Part shown: piece by piece, positions 27,201 to 35,420 of the stretch | Layout: each line of letters starts with the position of its first letter | How positions within the stretch are numbered: position 1 is the stretch's first letter | NCBI GenBank assembly: GCA_029194535.1 | Contig: JARFXR010000001.1 | Span: 1,992,721-2,056,720, forward strand | Source of the DNA: Nitrospira sp. | GTDB taxonomy: Bacteria > Nitrospirota > Nitrospiria > Nitrospirales > Nitrospiraceae | DNA: 64,000 bases | Direction: 5' to 3' | Notes under the pieces: generated by a model | Told to the model about the DNA's origin: nothing | The model's input: only the letters and a program-made list of their open reading frames with translations | Database searches by the model: none | Made by a program: the position numbers and the translations under genes

Positions 27201-27614
27201 AGCCGCAAAGCTGTGCAAGGTGCCGATTTGGGCCTTTTCCAAGTCCTGTAACGCCGCTTCGGCCCGCGTGACGATCTCACGCTCGTCGAGACAATAGCGG
27301 ACTTGCAGCTGACGGATCGAGACGGCGCCTCCGTCGCTCGCTCGATGACTCCCGATCTCGGGACGAGCCAGAGCCGTCAATCGCTCCCGCAGACGCACCT
27401 TCATCTCCGTGGCCGCTTTGTTCGTGAAGGTCAGGGCGACCATCTGTGTCATGGCGATCGGATCAGGCTCCTTCATCAGGAGGTGAATCAGGCGATTCAC
27501 CAGCAACGTCGTCTTCCCGGTGCCCGCCCCTGCCACCACGACGACGTTGCGGTCGAAGGTGGTTTCCGCTGATTCCCGCGCCTGTCGATCCGGAATCATG
27601 GTGTCACTGGGCAT
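24258..27614 (-). CDS. AddA/RecB-like UvrD-family helicase-nuclease
   Basis: 1118-residue superfamily 1A helicase with a C-terminal RecB-type nuclease domain. Motifs in order: Walker A AGAGTGKTTLLVNRL (about 30), ALTFTNKAATEMK, Walker B LVDEFQDTDPVQYD, GDPKQSIYAFRRAD, TTNFRSD, TIHKAKGLEFPVVLLPG and YVGMTRAKDLL. The nuclease core is EGVIDIIYRLDGRIWLADYKTD near residue 1060, where D and the D-x-K match the PD-(D/E)xK site. It overlaps the AddB-like gene by 11 bp. Together they should process double-strand breaks for recombination, like AddAB. Confidence 0.92.
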   Translation of the reverse strand: MPSDTMIPDRQARESAETTFDRNVVVVAGAGTGKTTLLVNRLIHLLMKEPDPIAMTQMVALTFTNKAATEMKVRLRERLTALARPEIGSHRASDGGAVSIRQLQVRYCLDEREIVTRAEAALQDLEKAQIGTLHSFAAHLLRLHPLESGVDPAFQEDDGQRFDEHFTEAWDLWIDQELGRKGAHHEDWRMILAAADLESLRNLARSLSSELIDVDAVEAQLSAPWLNPILIDRLRQLASRALVLLEAHDRPKRRKIEQMLAAAGSFLTRLAGQGAGAVQTLQPDVRDCLSKEVGSAVAGWGKPDFAEAASIIKTSQQFLNVDHQYFITLLHIIAPLIRSIRASFSANGWLSFDGLLARARRLLWNHRAVRERVKRDYRAVLVDEFQDTDPVQYDIILAVSEQAGHHAIDWRDIALEPGKLFIVGDPKQSIYAFRRADIEAFDRVVEKIETDGGLLSTLTTNFRSDAAVLSPVNDVFDRLFERRPLIQPANVRLEAHPQRSPTLVDPGVRFRIVAPNEENDAFDAEEAARAEGEALARWLKDELLSHPHMKAGHVALLFRRLTQADAYLDALRRHGIPYVIEGEKHFYRRQEVIDLVNVLRVLDHPYDRPALAGVLRSPLGGCTDSDLYAMHSAGLLEGLNEAGLQAWSHPRSAPVRLLYRRLVRLRRDAATVSLAEVIQLVFDRLPLLELAAASLHGEQAVANLLKVKQTAASLSDRPHLTFSSFVDLMVARLEDQPDEAESPLAEENSDAIQILTIHKAKGLEFPVVLLPGLHQGSGRERSKPMVVYDWSSGAYGLSLGEHGTFGSVLIREKVSAREEAERRRVLYVGMTRAKDLLVLSGSVTERSAGENVLDLLQEIGEGELGGAATRHVKIGTSEIPHRVVHAPDRLWPKRSLARRSEPSLVDPQAVAGLWDGRAARWMNARGLHWHVTPTELSSRQSVAEGRPVSNGQGRRLARLVGVLAHRILERWDFNEPVDRMLDHIGPALRTISRPDEQALIPELTESLRELLARFGKSEPYERLRSGTILGREVPFVMPWEDRQVMEGVIDIIYRLDGRIWLADYKTDRIEREEAVDRARQYTHQASVYRAAAERGLGQPIAGFQFIFLRTGIAVELNG

Positions 27615-30600
27615 CGTTCACCCGAATCGTGCGAAGCGCCGCGAGTTGCTTCGGTTCAGGCGCTCGGTGCGCGCGCCACCAGGTGGGCGCATGTTCGCGT
27701 CGGCAGAGCACCCGATACGGACAAGGCGTGCAGTAGCCCCCCGGCAGGATGAAGTACCGGCCGTTCTTTATGCCGTCGACCAACTGGGTGAGGGTCCGGC
27801 GAATCAGCGCGCCGGCCTCCGACGACCAGGCGCGCTCATCGAAGCTGCGCGTCGCGATCGGCGTTGACCATTTGGGAGCCAGAAAAAAGAATCGGACCTC
27901 TCGCGCCTTCCCTCCGCCCGGAAAATCCAGTCCTGTGTAAAGCGGAGGTTGGAGCCGAGACCCACGGACGGCGGATTGGAGGAGATGCCGGTCATCCGCT
28001 TTCATCACGCTGCTGCTCTTGAATTTGTAGTCGATGATCCGCAACGCGCCGGATGTATTGTGCCGGTCGATCCGGTCTACGCGGCCGTGGATTTTTATGG
28101 GAGCGACGCCGTCGCCGCGCTCAGACTGGAGAGTCCCCTCCGCCTCCACTTCAAAGGCGACGGGAGCGAATCCTTCGTCCGTCAGTGCGCGCGAATCCAA
28201 CTCGACCGCCGCCGCGATCAGGTCGACCATTGCGGCTTTTGCCAATTCCCACAACAGATAGTGACCCGTGCGATGACGCGAGGCGCAGTCGGCCGCCGCC
28301 TCTTCGACCGCGGCGACAATAGACCGGTGGATGGCGTCGCTCGGAAGTTCGTTCAGCGGCCAACCGGCGGCCAGGAGAGATTCGTACCCACGGCGGAGCG
28401 CGCCGTGGCACAGGGTGCCGAGCAGCAGCGCATCCGGTTCCTGCGCAACCGGGAGTCGAACCGGTTCGAGCTTCAAGACATCCACCGCGAAATATTGAAA
28501 TGGACAACGTGCGTACCGTTCAAGCGGTGTCGGGGCCAGCCCACGCTGTACGGACCGAAGCCAGTGGGATTCCAACGGGCCGGTCACCCCGTCGTACTGC
28601 GTCAAGGGAGCCCGGTCGTCCTCGAGGTGTTCCAGCGCTTCGGTTGCATGACGAAACAGGTCCGCGTCGCCTTGGACGGATTGCAGGAGTTCGGCCGGGT
28701 CCTCTCCGTTCAAGGCCATCCACTGCGCCAGGTCGGTGGGCGGGAGCATATGCCGCATCGCGGGTTTCTGCGCGATCAGATCGGTCAGACGCCGGGGGAG
28801 GATCTCCATCGTCTGCGGTTCAAGGCCTGAGAGACGAGCGATGTCCCAGAGGTAGAGAGAAGGAGCCAGCGCACGGCCGGCCTCGTCGGCCCGCTGGAAC
28901 GACAGGTACAGCCGGGAGCCGGCCGCCCGGCAGAGCAGGGCGAACAGGAGCGACTCTTCGTCGTATCCGGCCAGTTTTTCATCGATCTTGAATCCGAGCG
29001 TGGCGTCCAGCACGCGACGATGCCGATCTCGGAGAAAGGCGTCTTCCCGGATATAGCGGGGAAACACTTTGTCGTTGAGACCGAGGATGAACAGCGCCTT
29101 GAACGGAAGACCGCGGGCGGCCATGGCGTCGAGCACCATCACGCCCGTCGGCGCCGGCTGATCCGGCGCTATCGTGACCCGTCCGAGCGCGTGTGTGAGC
29201 AACTCCACAAATTCGACCCAGGTCAGTGTGTCGGCAATCGGTTCCAACTCGCCGAGCGAAGCCCACGCGCACTCGATGCCTTCCCAGGCCGCCTGGAGGC
29301 GAACCGCTCCGGAATCCAGATCGCCGTCTGACCCGTCCTCCGGACGACGCAAGTGCCCCATGGCCAGCGGCCGGAAGGCGTCGAGCAGCTGAGCGACGGT
29401 CCCTCGCTGCGGCAGCGCCGCGCAGGCGTCGAGGAGCGGAGCCACGACCCGCCACAAATGTCCGATCACGTCCGGCGGGATATCCGGCGGCAGGGGCAGG
29501 CCGTTCTCTTCATCCTCTCCGTCCGGTTCAACCGGCGACCGACCAGCCTGTTCCAATCTTGCCCATTCCTCTCGTCCCCTCGTGATCTGCAGGGCCGGGA
29601 CGAGGAGTTTCCACAGTTCCGGACGATAGGAGGACGAACGGTCTTGATTCGCGGTGGTGACGAACAGCGGCGATGTCACCAGATCGAGCATGGTGGCGCG
29701 GTAGAAGTCGTTCGTCGGCAACGTAGCCAATTCGATCAGCGCCTTGCACAAGGGCTCCTGAATGAGCGGGCGCCCCACCGTCGCGGTGAAGGGAACACGG
29801 TGGCGATCGAAGACGGATTGCAGTTGGGGACGGTAGGGATCAAGGGTTCTGGCCACGACGCCGATCTCGTCGAACCGGTACCCGTTCGTCTCGACCAGCT
29901 CGAGGATCGTGCGGCAGGTCACGGCCAGCTCCTGCTCGAGGCCGATCACGCTGCGGACCGACAGGGCGGGAGAAGCAGGGTCGCGCCGGCCGGAGCCGCG
30001 GATCTCAGTGAGGGCGACGGGAGTCGTCACCAGTCGTTGGATGTGCCGTTCGAAGAACCGCCGCGCGAAGGTGAACGAACGGTCCTCCTCGAGGGGAAAG
30101 AACAGCGTAGCCGGCGCGGCGGCGGTCACCTTTTCGAACAGCGACAGTTGGATTTGTGTCAGGTCGTAGAAGCCGTAATAGAAGACCTGGCGGAGCGAGC
30201 CGAGGAATGGAGAGGCCGGCACGAACGGGAGCAGCGACTCTGCGAGATCGTCCGGGGTCCCGACCTCGAGCGTCCGTCCGACTTCCTTCACGGCGCGGTA
30301 GAGGGTGAACAGGGCCTGGAGCCAATCCCGGTCGTCCTCGTCGAAGCAGCCTTCGCCGACCCCGCGTTGCGCGTCGGTCGGATCGACCCCTGCGTCTTTC
30401 AGGTCACGGATCGAGGACCAGAGGGCAGCCCACGTTCCGGACGAATGGCCGATCTGCTGCAATGCGGTCAGTCCGGAGAGCCGGCTCCTGACAAGGTGCC
30501 GCACCAACTGCTCGAAGAACAGATCGTCGACGACCAGCGGTGGAACGGTGTCGCCTCTACTGATCACCTCGTCGGCGAGCCGCAGCGCCAGTTGATGGAA

Positions 30601-30795
30601 GGTGAAAAAATGAACATTCAGGAGTGAAAGCCGTCGTTCCAGGGAGAGCACACGCCGAAGCCGATCGAGCAAGGGTGTCGAGGGCACGAGCACGGCAACC
30701 GGCGCGAACGGATCGGCGGCCTTGGCCTGTTGAAGGTGCTCGACAAACGTGGATTCAAGATGCGGGTGAAACGAACCGGTGACGACCTTCAGCAT
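27604..30795 (-). CDS. AddB-like PD-(D/E)xK nuclease subunit
   Basis: 1063-residue partner of the AddA-like helicase. The C-terminal nuclease core is GRVDRIDRHNTSGALRIIDYKFK (about 890-912). Four cysteines expected for the Fe-S staple are visible: one in ARCPFQYFA (about 765) and three in YCTPCPYRVLC (about 1020-1030). The N-terminal P-loop of B. subtilis AddB is absent; the equivalent place reads VVTGSFHPHLE, so it is probably not an active ATPase and resembles RecC in that respect. Helicase-like folds are still visible in between (FKALFILGLNDKVFPRY). There is no clear ribosome-binding site at the start. Confidence 0.87.
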   Translation of the reverse strand: MLKVVTGSFHPHLESTFVEHLQQAKAADPFAPVAVLVPSTPLLDRLRRVLSLERRLSLLNVHFFTFHQLALRLADEVISRGDTVPPLVVDDLFFEQLVRHLVRSRLSGLTALQQIGHSSGTWAALWSSIRDLKDAGVDPTDAQRGVGEGCFDEDDRDWLQALFTLYRAVKEVGRTLEVGTPDDLAESLLPFVPASPFLGSLRQVFYYGFYDLTQIQLSLFEKVTAAAPATLFFPLEEDRSFTFARRFFERHIQRLVTTPVALTEIRGSGRRDPASPALSVRSVIGLEQELAVTCRTILELVETNGYRFDEIGVVARTLDPYRPQLQSVFDRHRVPFTATVGRPLIQEPLCKALIELATLPTNDFYRATMLDLVTSPLFVTTANQDRSSSYRPELWKLLVPALQITRGREEWARLEQAGRSPVEPDGEDEENGLPLPPDIPPDVIGHLWRVVAPLLDACAALPQRGTVAQLLDAFRPLAMGHLRRPEDGSDGDLDSGAVRLQAAWEGIECAWASLGELEPIADTLTWVEFVELLTHALGRVTIAPDQPAPTGVMVLDAMAARGLPFKALFILGLNDKVFPRYIREDAFLRDRHRRVLDATLGFKIDEKLAGYDEESLLFALLCRAAGSRLYLSFQRADEAGRALAPSLYLWDIARLSGLEPQTMEILPRRLTDLIAQKPAMRHMLPPTDLAQWMALNGEDPAELLQSVQGDADLFRHATEALEHLEDDRAPLTQYDGVTGPLESHWLRSVQRGLAPTPLERYARCPFQYFAVDVLKLEPVRLPVAQEPDALLLGTLCHGALRRGYESLLAAGWPLNELPSDAIHRSIVAAVEEAAADCASRHRTGHYLLWELAKAAMVDLIAAAVELDSRALTDEGFAPVAFEVEAEGTLQSERGDGVAPIKIHGRVDRIDRHNTSGALRIIDYKFKSSSVMKADDRHLLQSAVRGSRLQPPLYTGLDFPGGGKAREVRFFFLAPKWSTPIATRSFDERAWSSEAGALIRRTLTQLVDGIKNGRYFILPGGYCTPCPYRVLCRREHAPTWWRAHRAPEPKQLAALRTIRVNDAQ

Positions 30796-30863
30796 GAGGG
30801 AATGGAAGCATCTCGAGCCATTGAAGCGCCGGCCCTGCCGCGTTCGTGGCGTGAGAGCCGCGG

Positions 30864-31022
30864 TCAGCCGGTTTCCGGCCCGAGCAGCTCGCCGTTACAG
30901 TCGACGCAGGCCCAATCCCCGTCGATAAAGGACATGGGATCTCCGCAGATCGGACAATCAGGCGGCGGACCCTTGTCGAGCGTGGGCAGGATGGGTAACT
31001 CGAAATCGTCTTCATCCACCAT
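30864..31022 (-). CDS. Small zinc-ribbon protein
   Basis: 52-residue protein with two CxxC knuckles (CPIC and CVDC) separated by 14 residues, with an acidic N-terminus (MVDEDDFELPILPTL). The ATG at 31022 has GGAAG about seven bases upstream. A GTG at 31055 that overlaps the thioredoxin stop would give 63 residues. I do not recognise a family; the fold is a zinc ribbon. It lies between the AddB gene and the thioredoxin gene on the same strand. Confidence 0.6.
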   Translation of the reverse strand: MVDEDDFELPILPTLDKGPPPDCPICGDPMSFIDGDWACVDCNGELLGPETG

Positions 31023-31051
31023 GGATCCAACTTCCGGAGGGGCGGTGATCC

Positions 31052-31318
31052 TCACCCTTCCCGCGGACGCATTTTGAGCTGCAGGGCCTTTTCCGCGCTC
31101 TCTCTGCTGGGTACGCCGACGAACGTCAAGCGGCCGTCAATGATGGTGGCCGGGACCGCCCGCACTGCGTGACGACCGGCCAGCTCCTGGCCGTCCGGCG
31201 TGGTGATGTCCACTTCACGATAGGAAAAGCTGTACTTTACGCGCAGCTGTTTCCACAGGCTCTTGGCCGAGGGACAGGCGCCGCAACTGGGTGATACGAG
31301 CAAGGTGATGTTCGGCAT
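31052..31318 (-). CDS. Thioredoxin/glutaredoxin-fold protein
   Basis: 88-residue protein with the thioredoxin-fold redox motif CGAC (residues 12-15) after strand NITLLVS, and the cis-Pro loop VRAVPATII near residue 57. This length and motif fit small redox proteins of the glutaredoxin-like DUF/thioredoxin_3 type. It probably handles disulphides in the cytoplasm, since no signal peptide is seen. It is upstream of the zinc-ribbon gene with a 1-4 base overlap if the GTG start is used. Confidence 0.82.
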   Translation of the reverse strand: MPNITLLVSPSCGACPSAKSLWKQLRVKYSFSYREVDITTPDGQELAGRHAVRAVPATIIDGRLTFVGVPSRESAEKALQLKMRPREG

Positions 31319-31426
31319 CGCGGGCGAATCTTAACATCCGGCGAAAAGAAGGTTCAAGGCGCAGCGCCGTCACGGGTCCGGTCGGGTCGCGATTGGGAGG
31401 CCGTACCGGCCGATCAGATCAGGCCC

Positions 31427-32533
31427 TCAGTCGAGCCAGTCCTTTTCCTTGAGCTTGCGGGGGAGATACTTCTTGGTGAGATACTGGAAGTCTTTATTCG
31501 CCAGGGCGTCGAGCTCGTACTTCAACCCGCTCGTGAGCATCCGTTTGATTTCCACCTGCCAGGCCGGTTTCTGGAACCATTGATAGTTCATGAGCTCCTT
31601 GGCCCTGGCGATATCTTTCTCATTCAGCTTGATGCCGACATTTCTTGGTAATTCATAGTGCTCGGGATCAGCACTCGACAATCCCATGAACTTTGCTTTA
31701 GGGATCGCCATCCGCTGGCTCTCGAACGCCAGGTTGATGGACCCCTGCTTGACGACGGAATAGATGTAGTACCCCCAGGGGTCGTTATCGACCAGGACAT
31801 AGACCGGTAGTTTGTATTCCTCATGGAGCCGTCTCGCCAGTCTCCGGACGCCGCGAGGCGGTTGGCCGTTCCCGGTCAGCAAGACACAATTATAACGACG
31901 CCAGAACTTGTCCTCCGACAGACGGTTCCACTGGGTGCCCTTCTCGACCAGCAGCACGAAATCAGCCGTGCACCGGCGGATCTCCAGATACTCCGGCTCT
32001 ACAATCGAGGGTACCGAGTACCCGCCTTTTCCCAGCTTGGAGCAATCGACGCGATCTCCGTCGTCGCCGAAGACGACGGGGCCCACGATGCTCCCGCTGT
32101 TCTCCGCCCGCACGTGCAGCTCTTCACGCAGGGCGGCGAGGGACACTTCCAGATCCTCGATGACCGGGTCCGACTCGTCCTGCGTGTCGAACGTATTTTC
32201 ATGCGAGTCTTTGATCGTGTGCTTCGTCCGGTAGTAGATCTCTCTGAGCGACGTGGTCAGGTCCGCCCGCTGCAGTTCCGCCAGGGCGTCCGCCACGAGC
32301 ACGGTCTGCATGAACTTCTTCGCCATACCGACGTTGAAGAACGAGCGCGCCTGCTTCTTGTCGCCCATCTCGATCAAGCCCTTGCGCTGGTTGAACGAGA
32401 CGTTGGAGAGCGCGCGGATGGGGATGGAGAAGGTCGGATCTTTCGAGCGCTCCGCGGCGCCGACCACGACGTCGGCGAGCCCGATCAGTTTCCGTTCGAC
32501 CGCAGTCGTCTTCTGCTTGCTGTGGGCGGCCAT
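31427..32533 (-). CDS. top6A: DNA topoisomerase VI subunit A (Top6A/Spo11)
   Basis: Type IIB topoisomerase catalytic subunit, 368 residues, cleaving both DNA strands through a tyrosine. The winged-helix region SLREIYYRTKHT gives the active-site Tyr (100 or 101). The Toprim metal site is visible as LLVEKGTQW (Glu197) and VYVLVDNDPWGYYIY (D249, D251). The start overlaps almost directly with the end of top6B: AGGAAAG at the end of that gene is its ribosome-binding site, and there are only 3 bp between. Type IIB enzymes are typical of archaea and plants and are scattered in bacteria. Confidence 0.95.
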   Translation of the reverse strand: MAAHSKQKTTAVERKLIGLADVVVGAAERSKDPTFSIPIRALSNVSFNQRKGLIEMGDKKQARSFFNVGMAKKFMQTVLVADALAELQRADLTTSLREIYYRTKHTIKDSHENTFDTQDESDPVIEDLEVSLAALREELHVRAENSGSIVGPVVFGDDGDRVDCSKLGKGGYSVPSIVEPEYLEIRRCTADFVLLVEKGTQWNRLSEDKFWRRYNCVLLTGNGQPPRGVRRLARRLHEEYKLPVYVLVDNDPWGYYIYSVVKQGSINLAFESQRMAIPKAKFMGLSSADPEHYELPRNVGIKLNEKDIARAKELMNYQWFQKPAWQVEIKRMLTSGLKYELDALANKDFQYLTKKYLPRKLKEKDWLD

Positions 32534-32536
32534 GAA

Positions 32537-34612
32537 TTATTTCTTTCCTCGTGATCTGGAATGAGCCGGCTTCGTTGATCTCTTGGAAGGCGTCGGCTTG
32601 TCGAACAGCGGCATTTGCGGAGCAGGCTGCCTCCTCGGCCCATCGGCTCCGGTCTTGGGCTGCTTCGTCTTGGTCGCCCGTGCCGGCGCCGGTGTTGCCG
32701 ACGACGGTACATCGCCGAGCAGATTCGGCTCAACGGGGACCGCAACGGAGTCGGTCTCGATTTGCGATGCCACCGCCACGTCCCCTTCGACGCCCTCCGC
32801 CGTGACGATGATCGAATGCGGGAGACCCTCCGGACCGCCGCCCGTCTTGCCCAGGGCTTCGTCGGTTTTGAGGCCCCCGGTGCGGGACGTGGCGATCTTT
32901 TGCAGTTGGGCTTTCAATTTTGCTTTCGGCAGCGTGCCGCCTTTCAGGCGGTCGCAGGCCTCGACGACTTCCTCGATATAGAGTTCGAAGATATTTCGGC
33001 GTCGATATTCGCTCGCCGCCCGTTCGCGCCGGCGCAGGAACAGGCCCAGGCGCCTGCCGCATTCCCGGAGGGCCAGGGTGATTTCCTTCTGGATCTCGTC
33101 GTAGTCGGCTATGGCTTCCTTCGATTCGCTGGTGAAGGGCACCCACACCGAGGCCATGTGGACGAAGATCACCATCGGCCCGCCCGGCAGGGCGCCGCGT
33201 GACTGGGAGACGCCGTAATTCTTCCACGTCGTGCTGAGCACCGCTTTGAACGTCGAACAGGCGGACTGTTGGTAGAGCAGCGGGACGCGGTTCGCGTAGC
33301 GGATGACCCGGGCGAGTTCCGAATCTTCTTCCTCATGCTCCCCTTCCGCTTTCGGCATGGCGGGCGCTTGCGGTTTCTGTTGATCCGCCGGCCTGGTGCC
33401 ATAGGCCAAGCCCGCCTCAATGAGAAAGGGATTGCCGCGGTAGACGGCGGGGGGCCGGCTCACCGCCGTGTAGAACTCGCCCTTGATTTGCTTGTAGAGG
33501 CCGGACAAGATCGCCTTCTCGCCGATCGGCGAGATGCAATTTGTCGGCGGCGCCATGATCTTCGTCTCTTGAATGGTCCGATACAGGGTTTCGGCCGCTG
33601 GACCCTTCAGACCGCGCGGCGTCAGATGGGGCGAGACCTTGGCGGCTTTGCAGATGTCCTCGGCGAGCTGCGGAGAGACCCGGCAGAAGTCGCTGCTCAG
33701 AAATCCCGCGACCCCGTGGCTCTTGGTATCCTGCAGCATCTTCAAGAACATGCCGAACTCGATGCCGTAGGGGTGCGGCTTGATCTCTCGCGGTGACGGC
33801 GGCAGCTCGTGGTACGTCCGCGGATACTCCTTCGTCTCCCCTTCCGGCGTGTGGTAGATCAGCTTGACGTGTGGATTGGCGATTGAGGTCTGTTCCAGCC
33901 ATTCGTCCACCGACGCCCGGCCCTTCTGGTACTTCCCCTCGACTTCGAGCGCGACCTCGGTGCCCTGGGACTGGTGCCAATCGATCTGCTTGTTCTCATG
34001 GACGAGCGGCTCATTCTTCTTGGTGTCGATCTGGACTTCGAAAAAATGCGCGGCGGCGCGGGGGCCTGTGCGGGAGATGATTTTCACCGGTTTGCCGGTG
34101 GTGAGCTGGCCGTACATGCCGGCGGCGGAAATGCCGATCCCCTGCTGGCCGCGGCTCATGCGCATGCGGTGAAATTTGGAGCCGTAGAGCAGCTTCGCGA
34201 AGATGCGGGGAATCTGCTGGCGGACGATGCCCGGACCGTTGTCGGTCACGGTGATGCGGAACCGGGTCGCCTGGCTCGCGGGCGGTGTCGCGCCGTTCGT
34301 CGGCACGACTTCCAGGCGAACGGTGACGTCCGGCAGGATGCCGGCTTCTTCGCTCGCGTCGAGCGCGTTGTCGACGGCTTCCTTCACGCAGGTCAGCAGG
34401 GATTTTCTTGGACTGTCGAAGCCGAGCAGATGGCGGTTCTTGGTAAAGAATTCCGAGACGGAGATCTCCCGCTGGCGCGCGCCCATCTCGACCGCGGTCA
34501 CCTGCTGCACGGGTTTCGTGGAGGAGGCGTTTTTCTGGACGGCTGCTTCAGGAGATCGCGACGCGGAGGGAGCGGATCCGACAACCGGAGCGGACGCTGT
34601 CTGTTTCGGCAT
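32537..34612 (-). CDS. top6B: DNA topoisomerase VI subunit B with extended C-terminal tail
   Basis: ATPase subunit of topoisomerase VI, 691 residues, longer than the roughly 530-620 typical of archaea. The GHKL ATPase motifs are EAVDNALDASEEAGI (N82), TVTDNGPGI (D124) and SRGQQGIGISAAGMYG (G-rich lid). A transducer domain follows. The last 110 residues are low complexity and basic; residues 666-670 read QMPLF, followed by a Lys/Arg-rich end. QxxLF is the shape of bacterial sliding-clamp-binding peptides. The start at 34612 follows GAGAGGGTGA. It is the first gene of the pair. Confidence 0.95.
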   Translation of the reverse strand: MPKQTASAPVVGSAPSASRSPEAAVQKNASSTKPVQQVTAVEMGARQREISVSEFFTKNRHLLGFDSPRKSLLTCVKEAVDNALDASEEAGILPDVTVRLEVVPTNGATPPASQATRFRITVTDNGPGIVRQQIPRIFAKLLYGSKFHRMRMSRGQQGIGISAAGMYGQLTTGKPVKIISRTGPRAAAHFFEVQIDTKKNEPLVHENKQIDWHQSQGTEVALEVEGKYQKGRASVDEWLEQTSIANPHVKLIYHTPEGETKEYPRTYHELPPSPREIKPHPYGIEFGMFLKMLQDTKSHGVAGFLSSDFCRVSPQLAEDICKAAKVSPHLTPRGLKGPAAETLYRTIQETKIMAPPTNCISPIGEKAILSGLYKQIKGEFYTAVSRPPAVYRGNPFLIEAGLAYGTRPADQQKPQAPAMPKAEGEHEEEDSELARVIRYANRVPLLYQQSACSTFKAVLSTTWKNYGVSQSRGALPGGPMVIFVHMASVWVPFTSESKEAIADYDEIQKEITLALRECGRRLGLFLRRRERAASEYRRRNIFELYIEEVVEACDRLKGGTLPKAKLKAQLQKIATSRTGGLKTDEALGKTGGGPEGLPHSIIVTAEGVEGDVAVASQIETDSVAVPVEPNLLGDVPSSATPAPARATKTKQPKTGADGPRRQPAPQMPLFDKPTPSKRSTKPAHSRSRGKK

Positions 34613-35114
34613 TCACCCTCTCAAGATTAATTGCGCTGTGTTGTGGTACCACAAAACACAATGAGAGGCAAATTGCCGCGCCTTCTCCCGTCGTCCATTT
34701 CCCATTTTTGAATGGAGCTGAGGCGGTGGATGCACGGGCGAGGCGTACTCTTCTTCTGTACGTCGAACCCGGAAGCGACACGCGAACGAAGCCGGCGAGC
34801 CTTTTCAGCGGCTGGTTTAGGGTGGGAGGAGCACGCACCTACCGAGAGTCAGCAGGTACGGCGGAGGTCTTGGGAGGATTTTAGGCTTCCCAGTACAAGC
34901 TGGGCCTGCACACCACCCTCAGCGCTCGACCCCCTTTTGAACCATATTCCCCCGGGGCGTTCACTCCTCCCACCCCAGCACGATAGGCTTCGGTCACAGG
35001 TGAGTCAAGCAAACTAATGTCGGTTGTATCTCCCTCTTGTCCGGCGTGCGAAGGAGGCCTAAAATTCCGTGGTCGGGGTCGTCCGTTCGCCCACCCTTAG
35101 CCAAGGAGGACGTC
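34613..35114. other. Gene-free stretch upstream of the topoisomerase VI operon
   Basis: About 500 bp between divergent genes. It holds a degenerate copy of a structured repeat (34737-34820). The remainder, including GC-rich tracts near 34900-35000, shows no convincing gene. The ribosome-binding site AAGGAGG for the GYD gene lies at its right end. Confidence 0.6.
34737..34820. repeat. Degenerate copy of structured intergenic repeat
   Basis: The core reads GAGGCGTACT, then a T/C loop, then GTACGTCGA, which folds as GCGTAC/GTACGT. It ends in GCCGGCGAGCCTTTTCAGCGG and GGTTTAG. The order and bases match the full-length element at 62665-62790 (hairpin CGTAC/GTACG, then a right end GCCGCTGGCGGAC with CAACAGCCTGCTA), with many substitutions. 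Confidence 0.55.
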
Positions 35115-35420
35115 ATGCCTACGTACGTCAGTCTCGTAAAATTCACCCAGCACGGGCTCCAAACCATGAGGGACAAGGGTATCGAGCGGGCTGAAATGGT
35201 CAGAAAGCACGCGCAGGGTCTCGGCGGGAAACTCGTGCAAGCGTACTATTGTCTGGGGGAATACGACGTCGTGGCCGTCTGGGACTTTCCCGATAACAAG
35301 ACGGCCATGAAAGCGGCGGTGTTGAACGCCTCAATGGGACACATTCAGATCACGACGATGCCGGCGGTCAATCGAGACGAATGGAAAGCCTTGTTGAAGG
35401 AGACGATCGGCAAGCGATGA
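35115..35420 (+). CDS. GYD-domain protein
   Basis: 101-residue protein of the GYD family (PF08734-like): PTYVSLVKFTQHGLQTMRDK at the start, then GGKLVQAYYCLGEYDVVAVWDFPD, which contains the family's G-x-Y-D centre. Its fold is a dimeric ferredoxin-like alpha-beta barrel related to AsnC/Lrp C-terminal domains. The function is unknown. AAGGAGG precedes the ATG at 35115. The stop overlaps the ATG of the methyltransferase gene (ATGA). Confidence 0.88.
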   Translation: MPTYVSLVKFTQHGLQTMRDKGIERAEMVRKHAQGLGGKLVQAYYCLGEYDVVAVWDFPDNKTAMKAAVLNASMGHIQITTMPAVNRDEWKALLKETIGKR

